This document shows positions 55,495 through 64,000 of a stretch of 64,000 bases of DNA, one piece after another; position 1 is the stretch's first letter, and each line of letters opens with the position of its first letter. A model generated the notes under the pieces. It was not told the origin of the DNA. It saw only the letters and a program-made list of their open reading frames with translations, and did not search any database. Origin of the DNA: Branchipolynoe longqiensis. Taxonomy: Eukaryota > Annelida > Polychaeta > Phyllodocida > Polynoidae. The position numbers and the translations under genes were made by a program. The stretch spans positions 39,378,590 to 39,442,589 of the forward strand of contig CM059199.1 of assembly GCA_030323885.1 (NCBI GenBank), in the 5' to 3' direction.

Positions 55495-57461
55495 CCCCTG
55501 TATGGTGCTGCCCTGAGCGCTGCAAGTATCCGTGACATGAACCTTTTTGCAGGCCTGATGCACTTTGCAATGTGCTGGAGCTTTCCCACCAAGCGCTGAA
55601 GTTCCCGGCGGGAGGCGAGTTTCTTGCTCTTCCATGCATGGCACTCGTCAATGACTTGTCGGAGTTTTTCATCTGGTATTTTCACAGTCATGTCTCTCGT
55701 TGAGATGGTGAAACCTAGCCAATCTACCTCGTTGGATGGTGGGCTGCATTTGTTGAGAGCCAGGTCCAGGCCCAAGTATTTTGCCAAGCGCAGTAGATCC
55801 GAGTATGCCTCGTTAGCCTTCCCTTTCGTTGCAGCCGCGCCAACGAAATCATCTAAATAGCATAACGCATGGTGCCCCCGTTTTCTCATCATGTAAACGA
55901 CCGCATTGGTCGTACGCGCACATGCGATGGAAGACGTGCGGCAGCCAAATGGAGGAGCGATGTCTATGTAGATTTGGTCATCTAATGTTATGCCGAGCAA
56001 TGGAGTAGATAGTGGGCAGGCCCGTAGCTGCCTGTAAGCTCTGGCAAGGTCCGCACACCAGATGAAGGCGCCTTGACCCAAGCGGGTCACCTCATCTGCC
56101 AGGTCCAAAATGCCGGGAAGGGTGTAAGTGGCAGGCTGTCCCTGATATTGTGCCTTCCTGATGCCTGCATTTACGCTTGTTCCACCGGGGTAGCTTAAGT
56201 CGACTATGATTCTCTTTTTGTCAGAATTTTGTTTGTCACGAGTCATCATAGGACTGACTTGCGTCCATGGTGTGAAAGGTGCCTCCTTGAAAGGTCCAAG
56301 CATGGCGCCATGTCCAAGTTCGGTGTTTATGTAGTTGCGCATATGCATGACATTTACAGGGTCTGTGTGGTGGTTTGCCTTAGATGAAATGGGAGGCTTA
56401 TCGGCGGTGTAGTCCGCAGGCCAACCAAATTCCAAGAAATCCGGTAGCTGTTTGTCATGGTAGTCGACGAGTAAAGCCCTCCAGGCTTTTATTTTTAGTC
56501 CGGATGGTATTGAGAGGCGTTGCCCGATGTAATTTGGGATAGCGGAAAGCCTAACTTGAGTGTAAATTTTCATGTACCCACGGTGATTGGTCCAGAGTGT
56601 CTCGTTAACAAATGGCCAAATGTTGTTAAGGTTGTGCCTGTATGTGGCAGGCGTATGAGGTGGGTCGTAGTGTATACTCTGATCAATCGAGACCATGTCG
56701 AGTACCTGGTCGATCCCATCAGTGTCGACATGGTCTTCGATCAGGAGTCTGTCGGGTGGCCTATCATCATAGCGTGGTGGGCTCCCGTGAAATAATCGTT
56801 TCACTTTGTCGTAAGCATCGTGCTTGTAATTGCTGTTATCCTCAGCTATTTTCTTTGCATCTCTATGGATTTTAATTGGTTGTCTGCTTCCCATGTGAGT
56901 ATCCGCAGTGCGCGGCGATGTAGGTGCAGACAGTGCGTGACCCCTGCCCCCGCTCAGCCAGTTGTCTGGGCGGCGGCCGTCAGCGTCGGCGATGCCGTTA
57001 TGGTTGGAATTGATACAATGACTCAGTGCTTCGTTATCTGGGTCACTTGCCGCGGCCACATCAGTTTTTACGTCGCCTCTGCCATCCTGGAGTGCACGTG
57101 CGACGACGTCTTCAATATTTTCAACTGTGGTTTCTGTCTCGTTCCCGGCTGCCTGGCAGCAGTTAAGCGTGATTGATGGGCTGTCTGCGCTCCGACCCTC
57201 GTCTGTTGGTGCAAGTGCATGTCGTTTCCTTGTTCGTGAGAAATCAGCGTCACGTTTACGCTTCCTTACTTGGCGTGTGATTGTTTCGTCATTAGGCTCA
57301 ATGTTCTCACGCTTTTGATGTGTGGAGTGACGAACGGTTCTCCCCCCACCAGTTGAATCAGAGCCATTTCGTAAATTATTGACTGGTTCTGCTATCCCAC
57401 TCTCCGCGGTGCTATCCGATATTTTTAAGTTGAACTGTGCGGAATCAGTCCCAACTGGCGT
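55490..57461 (-). CDS. YR-2 reverse transcriptase region
   Basis: About 655 codons in the same frame as Gag, directly after an amber codon at 57462-57464. The first 200 residues are a hydrophilic linker with a basic KRKRDADFSRTRKR stretch. The reverse transcriptase includes KRIIVDLSYP, ARAYRQLRA, DIAPPFGCRTSS and catalytic YLDD (55848-55859). No other stop interrupts it. There is no ATG close after the amber codon, so it would need readthrough of UAG or a mutation has inactivated it. In YR-1 the equivalent region is continuous with Gag, which supports a fusion as the functional form. Confidence 0.88.
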
Positions 57462-58847
57462 CTAAAAATCCTTTTTGTCTTTTGCTGGGCCTGCTGGGCC
57501 ATTTACTTTATCGAAAAATCTTTTCTTGTTGAAACATACCTTCTCCTGGTGGGCGTTGGCACGCTTATATTTATTTGCACACCAGGCGCACAAATGAGCT
57601 TTCCTGTCTGGCTGCAGGCCGTGCGACGTTGAGAAACCACAATCCTCGCCCCAGTTCCACTGGCTACAAGGTTTCCCGTCCATGTCTTTGTCATATGTCG
57701 GGCGTGTGTGGTCCGTGCTAGGTTTCCCGTCTGAGCCCACGGCCGCTGCCGTCGGCGCCCCGTCATTGCGTCTGTTGGTACGGTATCCTTGCTTTTGCTT
57801 CTCGGTCCTGGTGCCAATCGCACAAATATCGCGCTGCACATCCTTGATGGCGTATGCGTCTTTCCAACCTCTGGGTAGGCGGCCGTCTGCGATCATCGTG
57901 AATACGGTCTCCGACCATTGGCGACATGTATGCCAGTCCCAGTTAGCGGCCATCACAGAGAGCTGATACATGTGTTCGCTAACGTGTTCCGCCCATCCGA
58001 GTGGAAGCTTCTTGTCCTTAGCCATACGGTACATGGCCGCGAAATATTCGTGCCATGATGCCTCCTCCAATCCGATCCTCTCGTTCCGATTTCCGCGTAT
58101 GACATACTTGTGAGGTGCTAATATATTCGTACCTTTGCGTTTTCCCAACGCTGAACCGGCGGCGACGAGGAGCTCATTGACAGCTTCGTTGCGGGCGTCA
58201 TCAGAGCCGTCCATGGTAAATGATGGGCCTGGGTTAAGCTGATAGCGCCTGTCATTGTGTTCATAGTCATGATGGCGATCGGGTCTGCGGTATGATGCCT
58301 CACTACCCGATCTCCTGCGTTTATCATCATAGTCCTGATCGTCATGATGTCTCCTCGTCTGCCGCGGAGATGTTGAGCCCGTACGTGTATATTCCCTTGG
58401 TCGATGACTGCCTGCACCGTCCGGGGTGCCTTGAGTTGATATGGCTTCACGTGGCGCGACGTGTCTGTGGCTGCGTGTCAGGCTGGGAGATCTGGATCTC
58501 TGGCGCCTGTCAACCCTTTTTGTTATTTCATTGATTCGTGCTTCGAATCCCTCGGACAAGTCAGATATTTGTTTTTGAATCCCTGCGAGTGCAATTGCCA
58601 GCGATGCCTGTGTGTCCTCCTTTGTTTTCTGTGCTGGTGTCCCTGGGACAGACTCCGTGCTGTCATCCCTTGCCTCGCGCCGATCCACAGTGCGGCTTGA
58701 ACGAGATACGACAGGAGCACTGGTAGAATTATCAGCAACCAACCTGGATCTTCCTCGACCTTTCTTTTTCTGTTTCTTCGGTGAAGTAGACTGAGGAGTT
58801 GTAGAGACCTTGTCCCGTTTGTAGTGCGTTGATTTTGTTGGAGGCAT
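57462..58847 (-). CDS. YR-2 Gag-like protein
   Basis: 461 residues, starting at the first ATG 18 bp after A1. Residues 1-120 are Lys/Ser/Thr-rich; 120-215 are Arg/His/Ser-rich (RRPDRHHDYEHNDRRYQ). The core has ASWHEYFAAMYRMAKD, NWDWHTCRQWSE and AIKDVQRDIC. A Cys/His motif at about 391-436 (KPCSQWNWGEDCGF, HLCAWCANKYKR, C) matches YR-1. It is expected to bind element RNA in a particle. The frame ends in TAG after KKDF but the same frame stays open downstream. Confidence 0.92.
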   Translation of the reverse strand: MPPTKSTHYKRDKVSTTPQSTSPKKQKKKGRGRSRLVADNSTSAPVVSRSSRTVDRREARDDSTESVPGTPAQKTKEDTQASLAIALAGIQKQISDLSEGFEARINEITKRVDRRQRSRSPSLTRSHRHVAPREAISTQGTPDGAGSHRPREYTRTGSTSPRQTRRHHDDQDYDDKRRRSGSEASYRRPDRHHDYEHNDRRYQLNPGPSFTMDGSDDARNEAVNELLVAAGSALGKRKGTNILAPHKYVIRGNRNERIGLEEASWHEYFAAMYRMAKDKKLPLGWAEHVSEHMYQLSVMAANWDWHTCRQWSETVFTMIADGRLPRGWKDAYAIKDVQRDICAIGTRTEKQKQGYRTNRRNDGAPTAAAVGSDGKPSTDHTRPTYDKDMDGKPCSQWNWGEDCGFSTSHGLQPDRKAHLCAWCANKYKRANAHQEKVCFNKKRFFDKVNGPAGPAKDKKDF

Positions 58848-58865
58848 TTTAACGCTGTCTTCCAG

Positions 58866-59080
58866 TCAAAACCCAAGGCTTAGTAGTATATGTTGATCGA
58901 GCCGCAGCTAAGAGGAAAGTGAATCAAAACGGTTAGTTCGTTAACGTCAAATTCTTACGCCAGGTGGCGAGCCCCGGCGGCGGGGTTAATCTATAAATAG
59001 AATAGAGATGCTTTGTATCCATTCGGTGAGACGTCGGTCATACGCATTCAATTACCCATGTTTTCGCAACATGTACAATT
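58866..59080 (-). repeat. YR-2 repeat A1
   Basis: 215 bp identical to A2, ending at the AATT that joins YR-1. Contains the TATA-like CTATTTATAG (element sense), so transcription probably starts here. Confidence 0.95.
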
Positions 59081-59443
59081 ACACAACTTGAGGCACTTAA
59101 TCTCGTACATGCTGTGACTAATCTGCTCCCTTCGAACCCACATGAATTCACCATAGTTGTTAATACCGACAATATTGCCTCACAACAAGTTCTAGACTCG
59201 GGGCGTGGTAAAGATAAAATTCTCTGCGCATGTGCGAGACAACTATGGTTGATCGCAGCTTCTAGAAATTGCGAACTTGTCATCGTACATAAGCCAGGTA
59301 AAGAGCTCGTGTTTGCAGACGCTCTCAGCAGGGCCCCACATGATAAAACCCGTAGACTGTCAGCCATGAATATGTGTAAAACTCGAGGCCTGCAAGAAAT
59401 TAGTCCATTGATATCCCTTAACATTTTGAAATGCAAACTATGA
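59081..59443 (+). pseudogene. YR-1 RNase H, 3' part
   Basis: Resumes after YR-2 in frame with the 5' part: TQLEALNLVHAVTNLLPS, VVNTDNIASQQVLDSG, CARQLWLIAASR, VHKPGKELVFADALSR. It ends in a stop at 59441-59443. The domain is split from its first catalytic residue by the nested element, so YR-1 is disabled. Confidence 0.88.
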
Positions 59444-59487
59444 TAGTTACATTCGGAAGATAGTAATTTTTTGGCTCTATCTTCCAG

Positions 59488-60440
59488 GATTCTCGATAGT
59501 GCACCATCAGAGGCTGCTGGACAGCTATGTTCTCGCCCTGGCACCGCGCACGTGGAAGAACAAGGCCGCCCATGTCAAACTCTATATACACTTCTGCACG
59601 CAGCATGCTATAGATTGCCACAACCCCTCGGTATATGTGCTATTGTCGTTTCTCATGTTCCTAAATGACCGCCTTAAATCACCTGGTGCTATCATGAACT
59701 ATTTTTCTTCGGTAAAACTTTGGGTAGCTGCAGGCCCTGGGTGCGCAACTGCGTTTGACGCTCCTGAGATCAAACTATATAAATCAGGTATATTCAAAAC
59801 TAGCTCCCACACAGTTACGAGAGCTACCCCGATCCCTCCCCCCGAATTCAAGGCGATAATAGAATACCTGCTGAGCTTAACGCCAACTCCTAATGTTATC
59901 ATTGCAGCCCTCATAATAGGCTACTTTACCTTCGTGAGACAGGGGAATCTGGTTCCCGCGACTGTTGAGCCAAACACTATGACGCATGTCTTAAGGCACA
60001 AGGATATTTTTGTGGACGGGAATAGCCTAACGGTAGTACTGAGATCCACCAAAACCCGGCCCGCATCTGCCCCGCCTATAATGTTTCGGCTCCCTGCCCT
60101 CCCGCGATCCGTGTGTTGCCCAGTCAGAGCCTGGGAAAGATACGCGATAACACCTGCATACCCTAGTGCGCCTGCATTCATGCTGCCGTCAGGTCTTCCG
60201 TTGTCCCTTCCGGTCCTGAAACGGGCCCTCACTATGGCCTCCTTCATGGCGCTAGGCAGAGACACTGGGTTTACTCTCCATGGGCTTCGAAGAGGTGCCG
60301 CTCAGGCCTGTCAAGGCGAAGGTTTGATGCTTGACACGATAATGGCTGCTGGCACCTGGCGTAGTGCTTCCGTAAATGCATACCTAGGGGCCCTTCATGT
60401 CAGTGTTGCTCCGGCAGCGCTCGGAAGATTGTTGGGTTGA
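59488..60440 (+). CDS. YR-1 tyrosine recombinase
   Basis: About 317 residues: VHHQRLLDSYVLALAPRTWK core-binding start, first catalytic Arg in FTFVRQGNL, HGLRRGAAQA (HxxR), AGTWRSASVNAYLG (Trp and nucleophile Tyr). All catalytic positions that I can place are present. The frame lacks an ATG before its conserved N terminus (the first is about 50 residues in) and begins right after TTGGCTCTATCTTCCAG, a strong splice acceptor. The last codons GGT TGA lie in B1. It should integrate the circular DNA copy. Confidence 0.92.
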
Positions 60441-60762
60441 GCGCTGCCGAGGCGGTCCGATCGTTTGATTACTGTTTACGATATGTTACGAGACTATGCT
60501 TATATTCCAGATGCGAAACTACAAGGAACTATAAAAAAACTGAGTGTAATACTGTTTTCCGAGACTAGAGGCCAATTTGCCTATGTTTGACATATATATC
60601 TATACATGATGTTTCACTAGACTTGTGCATGTTTCGATCATGAACGAGGGCCACTGTCGCCACCACAAGTTTGCTGCTCCTTGAGCTACCTTTTTAATTG
60701 TTTCAGATAAATAAATCTGTTCCAAATATACATATATCGTGTTGTGTCTCGTGTAGTGAATT
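60434..60762 (+). repeat. YR-1 repeat B1
   Basis: GGGTTGAGCGCTGCC to GTGTAGTGAATT. Contains AATAAA at 60710-60715. Confidence 0.95.
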
Positions 60763-60884
60763 GGTGATGTTGGCTAGCTAACATCCCTAATTCACTCACG
60801 AGACACCAGGGCGGCGTATCAGTCGCTAGCACGAGTGTCATAGTCCGCCGCCCGCCACTGGAGTAAGACGTGGGGAAAAAACTC
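60759..60884 (+). repeat. YR-1 repeat A2
   Basis: 126 bp identical to A1; meets B1 at AATT (60759-60762), which corresponds to the joined ends of a circular intermediate. Confidence 0.95.
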
Positions 60885-60909
60885 CCACCCACCCACCCTT
60901 ATCGCTGTG
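60885..60909 (+). other. YR-1 C-rich spacer between A2 and B2
   Basis: CCACCCACCCACCCTTATCG then CTGTG. Unique, not repeated elsewhere in YR-1. Confidence 0.8.
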
Positions 60910-61237
60910 GGGTTGAGCGCTGCCGAGGCGGTCCGATCGTTTGATTACTGTTTACGATATGTTACGAGACTATGCTTATATTCCAGATGCGAAACTACAA
61001 GGAACTATAAAAAACTGAGTGTAATACTGTTTTCCGAGACTAGAGGCCAATTTGCCTATGTTTGACATATATATCTATACATGATGTTTCACTAGACTTG
61101 TGCATGTTTCGATCATGAACGAGGGCCACTGTCGCCACCACGAGTTTGCTGCTCCTTGAGCTACCTTTTTAATTGTTTCAGATAAATAAATCTGTTCCAA
61201 ATATACATATATCGTGTTGTGTCTCGTGTAGTGAATT
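60910..61237 (+). repeat. YR-1 repeat B2
   Basis: Second copy of B with one A fewer in an A run and A to G in CCACCACRAG. AATAAA at 61185-61190 is a likely polyadenylation signal for the element RNA. Confidence 0.95.
61185..61190 (+). terminator. Putative polyadenylation signal of YR-1
   Basis: AATAAA in B2, 48 bp before the element border. The same site exists in B1 at 60710. Confidence 0.5.
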
Positions 61238-61745
61238 AATATGCACATGTAATAATTAGTATGCACATGTATTAATTAATATGCGCATTCAAGAGTGAAT
61301 ATGCAGATATATCAGTGAGTATGTACATATAATAGTGAATATGCACATTGTATAGTGAGTATATACATATGATAGTGAATATGCACATGTACTAGAGCAT
61401 ATGTACATATCATATTGAATATGCAGAGGTAATAGTGAATATGCACATAACACGGTGAATGTACACATGCAATAGTGAATGTGCACATGTAATAGTGAAT
61501 ATGCACATTGTACTGAATATGCAAATATTGTAGTTAACATGCGCATGTGATAATGAATATGCAGATGTAATAATGAAAATGTACATGTAATCGTGAATAT
61601 GCATATGTAATAGTCAATATCCACATGCAATAGTGAATATGCGCATAGTGTAATGGATATGTACAGGTAATGATGACAATGTACATGTTATAGTGAATAT
61701 GTACAGGTAATGGGGAATATGCTAATGCACTAAGGAATACACACA
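61238..61745. repeat. 20-bp minisatellite, right of YR-1
   Basis: AATATGCACATGTAATAGTG units with drift, about 25 copies. Minus-strand frames with repeated Tyr/His/Ile peptides are artefacts. Confidence 0.95.
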
Positions 61746-62090
61746 AGCAATACTGTTATGCAGGCCAGATAGCTGGGACCGGAAGTGGGCTAATTGTATG
61801 GCCCAAGGGAAGAGTCGTTAGCTGAAGTACTGCACTGAATTCATTTTATTTGATCATCTTCACCACCAGGGAATTCTCCTTGGGCAAAACACAATTAATG
61901 ATCATTGCAGCGGGTAGTGGTGATGGCAGCGTTCTGCGAGGTCTGCAGCATCAGACAGGTGCGTCTTTGCATCTGGCTGGTTATCGCTTCACAGCCCACA
62001 CGCTGTCAATGGAAGTCGCGCCTTAAAGATTGTCGCATAGTGGCTGATTTCCACGTTGGCATGCATAGTCGGAATTGTATGTAGGGCGGT
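61746..62090. other. Non-coding, no gene seen
   Basis: Unique sequence without recognisable TIR or tRNA-like head. Confidence 0.35.
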
Positions 62091-62319
62091 TAGTTGGTTG
62101 TTGGAGCTTTACGTCCTGTAACCATCTAAGGTGATATCAGGTCATCCTGAGAACAACTAAGGTCATATCAGGACGGGTCCTGAGTTGTGACTGTGTGCAC
62201 TCATGGCGACTTTATACTGTTGGCCCACTTGAAACCAGGTTGTCAGGACAATGACATGGTGTCCCACACATTCATATTATCCTGACACTAAGCCAACCAG
62301 TCCTTGCCCTATCCTAATT
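62091..62319 (-). mobile_element. SINE-A copy, left part
   Basis: Minus-strand tail and body with a small internal duplication of the AAGGTSATATCAGG motif (62127 and 62159). Ends at TATCCTAATT; the copy resumes at 62842 with AATTATGCCGAG. Confidence 0.85.
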
Positions 62320-62845
62320 TACTGGCGGGAACACGGGCACTCTTTTCTCTCGCACTACTTTCTTGCTCTACTTCTCTGTTACTGACTGCCATCTTGCACT
62401 TCACTTTCACGCCGGTCTTTCTCCTTGCAAGTCGCTTCACCCACCCACCCACCCGATAATCATGCATGGAAGGGGGAGGGGTTGAGGGCTGCTGGTTGTC
62501 TGTGCTAGTTATTCTCTCTCTCATCTCTTTCTTGATCCTAACATTTCCTCTAAACTTATCAACATGTAACTAGTCTCATTCCTAATTGATTAATCATTGT
62601 TCGATATGCTTGATACTTATCTTGACATCATTTAACCTGATTGGTACTCTATACGATACCACACTAATATCACGGTCATTTAACTATGACACGAGACACG
62701 ATACACGATACCGATATGTTCTCCAGCCAAGACCGACCTGCCTGCAGGTTATGTTCTCCAATAAATTTTGTTATTTCCATTTCTGCCTTGTCCTCTTCTG
62801 TTCCCGTATGTAAATTACGCATGTTGATTTTCAACATGGATAATT
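62316..62845 (+). mobile_element. Putative solo A-B unit of a Ngaro-type element
   Basis: 526-bp insertion in SINE-A bordered by AATT (62316-62319 and 62842-62845). About 120 bp at the left are followed by (CCCA)n at 62438-62454, then GGGGTTGAGGGCTGC near 62479, similar to the start of YR-1 B (GGGTTGAGCGCTGCC), and AATAAA at 62760. This order matches A2-spacer-B2 of YR-1. No TIR is visible. The solo interpretation is an inference. Confidence 0.65.
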
Positions 62846-62915
62846 ATGCCGAGTATCTGGCTAGAAAGTGACCAGTATCAATTATTGATTCATTGGTTTG
62901 AGGCGACCAGGGTGT
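62846..62915 (-). mobile_element. SINE-A copy, right part
   Basis: ATGCCGAGTATCTGGCTAGA to GACCAGGG, the continuation of 62091-62319; the head is truncated. Confidence 0.8.
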
Positions 62916-63341
62916 ATTACATTTCATTTGAACATCAGTATATTGGTATTTTTAATTCCGTTTAAAGTGAACTAAAATGTGAATTATTTATTTTAAATAC
63001 AGTGAGACAATGTATTATGTATGAATTGACCAAGAGAACAAAAGCCATTACTGGAAGACGCAGGATCATGCTAAATTGGGGATTAAATTACAGAATTACT
63101 TTTGAATTAAACAATTCTGGGTCAAATGAATCATTCTGTTATATCCAAATTTGTGTTAAATGGGGTTCACAAAAAGAGGGTTTCATTGGACATTGATTTG
63201 ATATTGACTACCTTTTATTTATATAATCGCTTAACTCGCTATGTTTGATAGTCACTAGCGGGTATTTGTATCATTGTTTAACTCGATGTTGATGGACACT
63301 AAGGAGTCTATACGTTTGTCTCCTCTTTTGTTCGATGGGTC
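62916..63341. other. Non-coding, no gene seen
   Basis: AT-rich; 63080-63140 resembles 37440-37500 (TCTGGGTCAAATGAA), so part of it is a dispersed repeat. Confidence 0.4.
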
Positions 63342-64000
63342 TGGCCCTGTCACATTACGATGCTTCTCACCGGCGTGTCGCCAGCGCACAAAATAATTTG
63401 TACGTGCTGAGACACGTTCAACTTTTCGGGCATTTTGAGAGAAAGCACGACGTCAGCGCAGCATGTTAGTAGCGTGTTAGTAGCGCGCAGCCAACGTGTG
63501 TCAATGCGTGGCGAAACCAAAACAGATAGTTTCTCGCAACATGTGCCAACGAGCCACCGGTGCGCGCAGTGCATGCATACCGCTCGCTTAAAGTTATTCC
63601 AGCGCTTGCCTAGCGACCAGCAGACGTGTTACACAACGTTAGTGAGCATGTGACCTAATTCCATCCCGCGTCTATCGGCGCTTATCGACGTTGCGGCAGC
63701 TTGTTATCAGCGTCTTATCAGCATGTTATCAGCATCCTCTGAGCGCGCCGGACGTAGCCGTAATGCGTGACTAACGTTTCCTGACATGTCTGGCGGAGAT
63801 AAGCGACCCGGTCGGTTGATATAAATAGGGTCAAGTCTTAGTCTGCAATCGACGTTAAGCAATGTCCAAGCAACATGTGTCCAACGCGCTTGTAATGTGT
63901 CTCGACGTCCTGCTAACATCCCCAGAATGTCCGCACCCACACATTAACTCGCCTCGTCGACCGTCGCTATCACTCAAAGTGTACCGATGTGTACCGACAC
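63342..64000. mobile_element. MITE-1 subfamily copy, cut by window end
   Basis: Starts TGGCCCTGTCACATTACGAT then GCTTCTCACC, the same terminus as 15629. The interior is rich in CAGCGTCTTATCAGC-like words. The right end is outside the window. Confidence 0.75.

Larger units (their letters stand above)
53460..59080 (-). mobile_element. YR-2: Ngaro-type retrotransposon nested in YR-1
   Basis: Read on the minus strand: A1 (59080-58866), Gag, RT, RNase H, recombinase, B1 (53930-53818), A2 (53821-53607), spacer, B2 (53572-53460). A1 and A2 (215 bp) and B1 and B2 (113 bp) look identical, so the insertion is very recent. Borders are AATT on both sides, and removing 5,617 bp rejoins YR-1 in frame. Its repeats share no obvious sequence with YR-1, and its proteins are only moderately similar, so it is a separate family. 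Confidence 0.95.
50181..61237 (+). mobile_element. YR-1: Ngaro-type retrotransposon, interrupted
   Basis: Organisation A1 (50181-50306), Gag-RT, RNase H, recombinase, B1 (60434-60762), A2 (60759-60884), C-rich spacer, B2 (60910-61237). This split direct repeat layout and the gene order are diagnostic of Ngaro-like YR retrotransposons. A1 and A2 look identical over 126 bp; B1 and B2 differ by one indel and one substitution over about 328 bp, so it is young. A 5,617-bp second element interrupts RNase H; without it YR-1 is about 5.4 kb. Both borders are AATT within the minisatellite. Confidence 0.95.

Noticed and set aside
53460..59080. Host gene cluster on the minus strand
   Set aside because: The ORFs are enclosed by direct repeats and interrupt YR-1; all match retrotransposon functions.
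59488..60440. Prophage or integron integrase
   Set aside because: The HxxR...Y recombinase lies in an element with RT and RNase H and split direct repeats; it groups by context with Ngaro-type retrotransposons.
61289..61746. Repeated Tyr/His/Ile ORFs on the minus strand
   Set aside because: Products of the 20-bp minisatellite.

Overview
The window looks like non-coding, repeat-dense DNA from an animal nuclear genome, most likely a mollusc or another lophotrochozoan. The reasons are: dozens of tRNA-derived SINE copies, many TIR-bearing MITEs, LINE 3' ends, tyrosine-recombinase (YR) retrotransposons, many micro- and minisatellites, and a second SINE type whose GTCGTTAAATAAAACA tail I associate with mollusc genomes (recognition from memory, not a search). 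I found no convincing host protein-coding gene and no genuine tRNA or rRNA gene.

Layout. 1-9.7 kb: a 51-bp minisatellite, SINE and MITE copies, a broken Ty3/Gypsy pol relic (3.66-4.25 kb) and low-complexity DNA with an inverted repeat pair. 9.8-29.4 kb: a mosaic of SINE copies (several nested), MITEs with 3-11 bp target duplications, a roughly 905-bp tandem duplication (18.2-20.0 kb) and a LINE 3' end (25.6-25.9 kb). 29.9-33.1 kb: a decayed Ngaro-type YR retrotransposon (called YR-3 here). 33.5-50 kb: more SINEs, MITEs and LINE relics, and a reverse-oriented fragment of the YR-3 family (40.7 kb). 50.2-61.2 kb: two nearly intact Ngaro-type elements, one inside the other. 61.2-64 kb: the continuing 20-bp minisatellite, a SINE split by what looks like a solo YR-element unit, and a truncated MITE.

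The centrepiece is the nested pair. YR-1 (plus strand, 50181-61237) has the split direct repeat layout A1-ORFs-B1-A2-B2. Its RNase H domain is interrupted by YR-2 (minus strand, 53460-59080), which has the same layout with unrelated repeat sequences. Each encodes a Gag-like protein with a Cys/His motif, reverse transcriptase (YLDD), RNase H and a tyrosine recombinase. The Gag, RT and RNase H parts should copy the RNA into DNA, and the recombinase should join a circular DNA into the genome. Removing YR-2 at the shared AATT restores the YR-1 reading frame. YR-1, YR-2, the right end of YR-3 and the solo unit all abut AATT, and in several cases the empty target can be read from other copies of the host repeat.

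Naming used below: SINE-A = the abundant tRNA-headed SINE with a GCAACATCTAAGGTCATATC motif near its 3' end; SINE-B = the GTCGTTAAATAAAACA-tailed SINE; SINE-C = a third tRNA-headed family; MITE-1 = the CCCTGTCACACTACGACG-ended family; MITE-2 = the AAAGTTGCATAGTCCGATG-ended family.
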